Assembly (NCBI GenBank): GCA_026988195.1
Contig: JALSLS010000389.1
Location: 1 to 9,051, forward strand
Length of the DNA stretch: 9,051 nt
Direction of reading: 5' to 3'
Origin: Methylomonas sp.
GTDB lineage: Bacteria; Pseudomonadota; Gammaproteobacteria; Methylococcales; Methylomonadaceae
The translations under genes were made by a program, and so were the position numbers. How positions within the stretch are numbered: position 1 is the first letter of the stretch; each line of letters begins with the position of its first letter. The notes under the pieces are model-generated. The model was not told the DNA's origin. It was given only the letters and a program-made list of their open reading frames with translations, and ran no database searches. Positions 6,582 through 9,051 of this stretch are shown here, one piece after another.

Positions 6582-8225
6582 TAAGTCAATATTAGATGCC
6601 TGTATCTCACGCCATGATACTCGCTGCCAGTCTGCATAATCCTTTTTTGTAATCAGTTTACGCTGAGCCTCTATTTGAGCAACAAAATGGGTATATTGTC
6701 CACAAAGGGAAAAAAATTCCGCTAATATTACTTTATAAGTAGAGCTATTAAAATTACCCCGTTTCTTAGCAATCGCCAGTGCTTTAGGTAAATACTGCCA
6801 GTAGATTAGCGCGTGTTTTTTAGACAATATTTTAACTAAATAAGTGGCGGAGCCATTACTCGCCCGATAGTTGCTTTGTAAATTAGGGTCAATTAATTCT
6901 AAATGTCTAATCACTCGTTTAAAATAAGCTTGTGGTTGATAAATACCCTCCAGAATGCGTAAATAATTCTGCTCTGCTTGTTTTATGGAAAAATGATAGG
7001 GAATAAAATTAATAACGCCATCAGAATTATTACCACTACTTGCTTGAATCAAACGTCCTTCATGCTGCATTCTTGTCATTAATTTTGTGCAAGGTAAGGC
7101 GTTTAACAGCCCAGCCATAACAATAGGTGCGTTGCTATCATTCACAAAATCAATAAATTCTTGTACCGACTCATTGGTATCATGATCAAAACCGTAAATC
7201 ATGCCCATCATCACTCCCGCGCCTGTTTGTTCAGAAATGAAGCGTAACTTTTCGACTAGACTTCGATCACCACGCAGGTTCTGATGTTTATCCGTTTCCA
7301 GCAATGAGGCTTTATTAGGTGTTTCTACACCGTAAAAACCATTAACAAAATGAGCTTTGTGAAACCAGTGCCTTAACTTTTCCATAACCGGCGACTCATC
7401 AGCAAGCCGCAAGGTTAGTTCAGTGTATTTAGGGTGATGATAGGCAATGTCTTCACCTATCTTATACAGATTTTTCAATACCTCTAAGGCCTTTCTAGGA
7501 TTGCCAATAAAATTATCATCAACTATAAAAACTTGTCCATGCCAACCTAAGGCTTTAAGTTGGCGAAAAGATTGCGCAGTTTTCCCCCATGGAGTGACTC
7601 GGAACGCCTTGCCAAAACGAGCAGGGATGTCACAAAATTCACATTTTTCAGGGCAACCTCGGCTAATTTGTACCGCCATATGTACATAATTTTGCATATT
7701 AATAGCCGAAAAATCAGGCTGAAAAAAATGTTCAGCTAAGTTAAAGCCTCCTTTGTAATATTTCTTCGAGCAGTTGTTTCTTAGGTCTTCTAGCAATTCG
7801 TCAATCACGCCCTCAGCTTCATTTTCCACTAAGTAGTCAGCGATAGACATTAAGGGCGATTGGGGGGTAATAGCGGTTCCACCAACAATTAAAATTTTGC
7901 CTGCTTTTTTTACCTCTCTAGCAAGCTGCAATAAGCTTGGTTCCTGAGCCAGCATTCCCCCCATAAAAATATGATCGGCATTATTAATTAATTGAGAAAT
8001 AGGTCTAGGGTCAATGTTTTTATCAATTAAACAGAGTTCTTCATAATAGGGTCTAAGATGATTGAATAACCCCATTAATCCCAGTGGAGGTAATAATCTT
8101 TTGGGTAATCCGAATTCGCTAGGCGGGGCGTACATCTTTAAACTTCTGGCATAACTCCAGAAGGTATCTTGAGTATAAAATTCAGGATATATAAGGACCG
8201 CTTTATGAGCAATTTTTTCTATCAT
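6549..8225 (-). CDS. B12-binding-type radical SAM enzyme with C-terminal DUF4070-like region
   Basis: This 558-residue protein starts with a Rossmann-like region resembling cobalamin-binding domains (about 40-145; LPPLGLMGLFNHLRP, then IFMGG and ILIVGGTAIT). The classical DxHxxG motif is absent, as is common in radical SAM methylases. The radical SAM core follows with CPEKCEFC, C191-C195-C198, ligating the 4Fe-4S cluster that cleaves SAM. VDDNFIGNP at 235-243 and GVETPNKASL near 299-308 resemble the HpnP-type group with a DUF4070 tail, which is where I place it; known relatives methylate or rearrange unactivated carbons, including hopanoids. Substrate unknown. The start is supported by GAGGG 5 nt before the ATG. 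The last ten residues (549-558) and the stop are encoded inside the MITE-like element at 6422-6581, so the native C-terminus has been replaced. It is the first gene of the minus-strand series and is bracketed by both element copies. Confidence 0.87.
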   Translation of the reverse strand: MIEKIAHKAVLIYPEFYTQDTFWSYARSLKMYAPPSEFGLPKRLLPPLGLMGLFNHLRPYYEELCLIDKNIDPRPISQLINNADHIFMGGMLAQEPSLLQLAREVKKAGKILIVGGTAITPQSPLMSIADYLVENEAEGVIDELLEDLRNNCSKKYYKGGFNLAEHFFQPDFSAINMQNYVHMAVQISRGCPEKCEFCDIPARFGKAFRVTPWGKTAQSFRQLKALGWHGQVFIVDDNFIGNPRKALEVLKNLYKIGEDIAYHHPKYTELTLRLADESPVMEKLRHWFHKAHFVNGFYGVETPNKASLLETDKHQNLRGDRSLVEKLRFISEQTGAGVMMGMIYGFDHDTNESVQEFIDFVNDSNAPIVMAGLLNALPCTKLMTRMQHEGRLIQASSGNNSDGVINFIPYHFSIKQAEQNYLRILEGIYQPQAYFKRVIRHLELIDPNLQSNYRASNGSATYLVKILSKKHALIYWQYLPKALAIAKKRGNFNSSTYKVILAEFFSLCGQYTHFVAQIEAQRKLITKKDYADWQRVSWREIQASNIDLGTCMKQLPGF

Positions 8226-8359
8226 AATACCCTCTTAAGATTTGAAGAGCCTTTTGATGAATAGAACTGACTCAAAGTTAGCACGGCTATGGTTGAAGGC
8301 TTTTATCGATAATTTAATAAAGTCATATCCATGGGAAGAGTGGTTAAACTCAATATTAA

Positions 8360-8519
8360 GGAACGTGTATGGAATAACTTCCCGAAATTATAACGTAGGA
8401 TTTTTGTTTCAGGTGGAATGATCTCATGAGGCGCATAGCCAGCTACGCAACGAATGAGATCATTCCATCTGGAGCAAAAAGACAAGTTAGAAATCGGGAA
8501 GTTGTTTCATGCACGTTCC
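8360..8519. mobile_element. MITE-like palindromic element, copy 2
   Basis: This second copy has the same length and orientation as the one at 6422-6581, with 6 differences. It is bounded by GGAACGTG and CACGTTCC and flanked by TAA on each side (8357-8359, 8520-8522). It lies 134 nt upstream of the radical SAM start codon. A 60-codon open frame across it on the minus strand (8303-8485) follows from the palindrome and is not a gene. Confidence 0.85.
8387..8392 (-). promoter_or_regulatory. candidate -10 hexamer inside element copy 2
   Basis: This is the same TATAAT hexamer as in the other copy, reading toward the radical SAM gene 162 nt away. No strong -35 box accompanies it. I found no clearly better promoter in 8226-8359, so it is a candidate start for the minus-strand operon. 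Confidence 0.22.
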
Positions 8520-8559
8520 TAAGATAATAACGCAGTTGACTCCATACTGGAATGCAGGA

Positions 8560-8591
8560 TTGAGAAAAGAGCAAATCATTTGCCTTCTCAA
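8560..8591. repeat. bipartite stem-loop
   Basis: TTGAGAA (8560-8566) pairs with TTCTCAA (8585-8591), enclosing GCAAA (8571-8575) paired with TTTGC (8579-8583) around a 3-nt loop. No T tract follows on either strand, so it is unlikely to be an intrinsic terminator. It could be a protein-binding palindrome or a decayed repeat. Confidence 0.45.
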
Positions 8592-8769
8592 ATTGGCTAA
8601 AATAGCAGGGTATACTGAAATCCGTACCAGATTTCTACATACTTGATCATCTAAAAGAGTGAAATAATAGGGTTTATTTCTGAATGTGGTATTCGCAAAT
8701 TTAATCTCATTACGGCTGGTTTTTCATACAATTGATTGGCAGAATATTGGGGGGTATTTGAATATTATC

Positions 8770-8798
8770 TTGACTTAGTGGGGGGGAATTCCTATTCT
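8770..8798 (+). promoter_or_regulatory. sigma-70-like promoter with G-run in spacer
   Basis: TTGACT (8770-8775) and TATTCT (8793-8798) are separated by exactly 17 nt and lie 47 nt upstream of the ATG at 8846. The spacer contains seven consecutive G (8780-8786). The boxes match consensus well enough to be plausible, and the location fits transcription of the plus-strand ORFs that follow. Confidence 0.5.
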
Positions 8799-8845
8799 TC
8801 GCTTATAGCACTAAAGTTACAATTAGGATCTTTCAAGGGGTAACA

Positions 8846-8962
8846 ATGCTAACAATTAGAAAAGAACAAATGAAAGTGATGGTGGATTTCAGTAATAAAG
8901 CATTTGAATCCAGGTTGTTACAGCAAATAAAAACGCATTATCCAACGCCAATTACTACATAG
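8846..8962 (+). pseudogene. 38-residue ORF, probably a truncated paralogue of the next gene
   Basis: It starts MLTIRKEQMKV with a good ribosome-binding site (AAGGGG, 5 nt before the ATG), then reads as a charged helix up to HYPTPITT and stops. The beginning closely matches the gene starting 51 nt downstream (MLKIRAEQMAV). The pattern MLxIRxEQM opens a set of short helical bacterial proteins of unknown function, roughly 100-150 residues long and often near secretion or toxin loci; this recollection is from memory and uncertain. At 38 residues it is far too short for that family, so it is probably the remnant of an upstream duplicate, although a functional small protein is possible given the intact translation signals. 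After the stop, another frame stays open into the next gene, consistent with a deletion or frameshift. Confidence 0.5.
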
Positions 8963-9012
8963 ATATTGGTGATGTAGCTACACTAAATAGAACACTACCT
9001 TTTAATATTATT

Positions 9013-9051
9013 ATGTTGAAAATTAGAGCAGAACAAATGGCTGTGTTAAGT
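9013..9051 (+). CDS. start of an MLxIRxEQM-type hypothetical protein, truncated by window end
   Basis: Only 13 codons are inside the window (MLKIRAEQMAVLS). Identity with the ORF starting at 8846 at M, L, I, R, E, Q, M and V, in the same spacing, shows that this is a related coding start. The reading frame is already open from 8908, so an upstream start cannot be excluded, but the paralogue's start supports the ATG at 9013. No good Shine-Dalgarno sequence precedes it. Function unknown. Confidence 0.55.
   Translation, partial: MLKIRAEQMAVLS

Larger units (their letters stand above)
8523..8845. other. intergenic region between divergent genes
   Basis: No gene is visible in these 323 bases. 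They separate the minus-strand series from the plus-strand genes at the right edge. They contain a bipartite hairpin (8560-8591), a run of six G at 8749-8754 and a run of seven G at 8780-8786. The second run sits within a likely plus-strand promoter. Confidence 0.6.

Noticed and set aside
7447..7689. 80-codon plus-strand open frame
   Set aside because: It lies opposite the radical SAM cysteine motif region; composition and context mark it as a shadow.
292..8225. Saxitoxin-like gene cluster
   Set aside because: A carbamoyltransferase plus sulfotransferase recalls sxt tailoring genes, but there is no amidinotransferase, polyketide synthase or Rieske oxygenase here.
8303..8485. 60-codon minus-strand open frame
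   Set aside because: Most of it lies within palindromic element copy 2, and the counterpart copy does not keep it as a gene.
6422..8519. CRISPR array or attC sites
   Set aside because: There are only two long palindromic copies about 1.8 kb apart around a gene, with no short regularly spaced repeats and no integron core motifs.
8908..9012. Extension of the right-edge gene upstream of 9013 in the same open frame
   Set aside because: The frame is open, but the translated stretch is low-complexity and the ATG at 9013 aligns with the start of the paralogue at 8846.

Overview
The window is AT-rich bacterial DNA, most likely chromosomal and probably gammaproteobacterial. The taxonomic guess is weak: it rests on gene style, the short palindromic mobile elements and the type of protein N-terminus at the right edge, and there is no rRNA or other phylogenetic marker. 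It looks like an accessory region.

Layout: positions 1-291 carry no credible gene but several nested inverted repeats. Positions 292-8225 hold five genes, all on the minus strand and so transcribed right to left. In transcription order they encode a B12-binding-type radical SAM enzyme (6549-8225), a NodU/CmcH/TobZ-type O-carbamoyltransferase (4627-6387), a 703-residue protein with a haem-oxygenase-like diiron (HDO) fold present twice (2523-4634), an AlkB-type membrane diiron monooxygenase (1457-2491), and a PAPS-dependent sulfotransferase (292-1251). The carbamoyltransferase and HDO genes overlap by 8 nt and the AlkB-type gene follows after 31 nt, so these three are almost certainly cotranscribed. 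The sulfotransferase lies 205 nt further on and may have its own promoter.

Two copies of a 160-bp palindromic miniature element (MITE-like), differing at 6 positions, bracket the radical SAM gene in the same orientation. One copy (6422-6581) sits between the radical SAM and carbamoyltransferase genes and supplies the last ten codons and the stop of the radical SAM gene. The other (8360-8519) lies just upstream of that gene. Each carries a perfect -10 hexamer pointing toward the next minus-strand gene.

The right end (8523-9051) is plus-strand: an intergenic region with a bipartite hairpin and a promoter whose -35/-10 spacer contains a run of seven G, then a 38-codon ORF that looks like a truncated paralogue, then the start of a second gene with a closely similar N-terminus that runs off the window.

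Taken together the five minus-strand genes look like tailoring genes of an uncharacterised biosynthetic cluster: radical alkylation or rearrangement, two different non-haem diiron oxidations, carbamoylation and sulfation. No scaffold-building enzyme, transporter or regulator is visible, so the product cannot be named. A lipid or other hydrophobic substrate is plausible because one enzyme is membrane-embedded, but this is inference.
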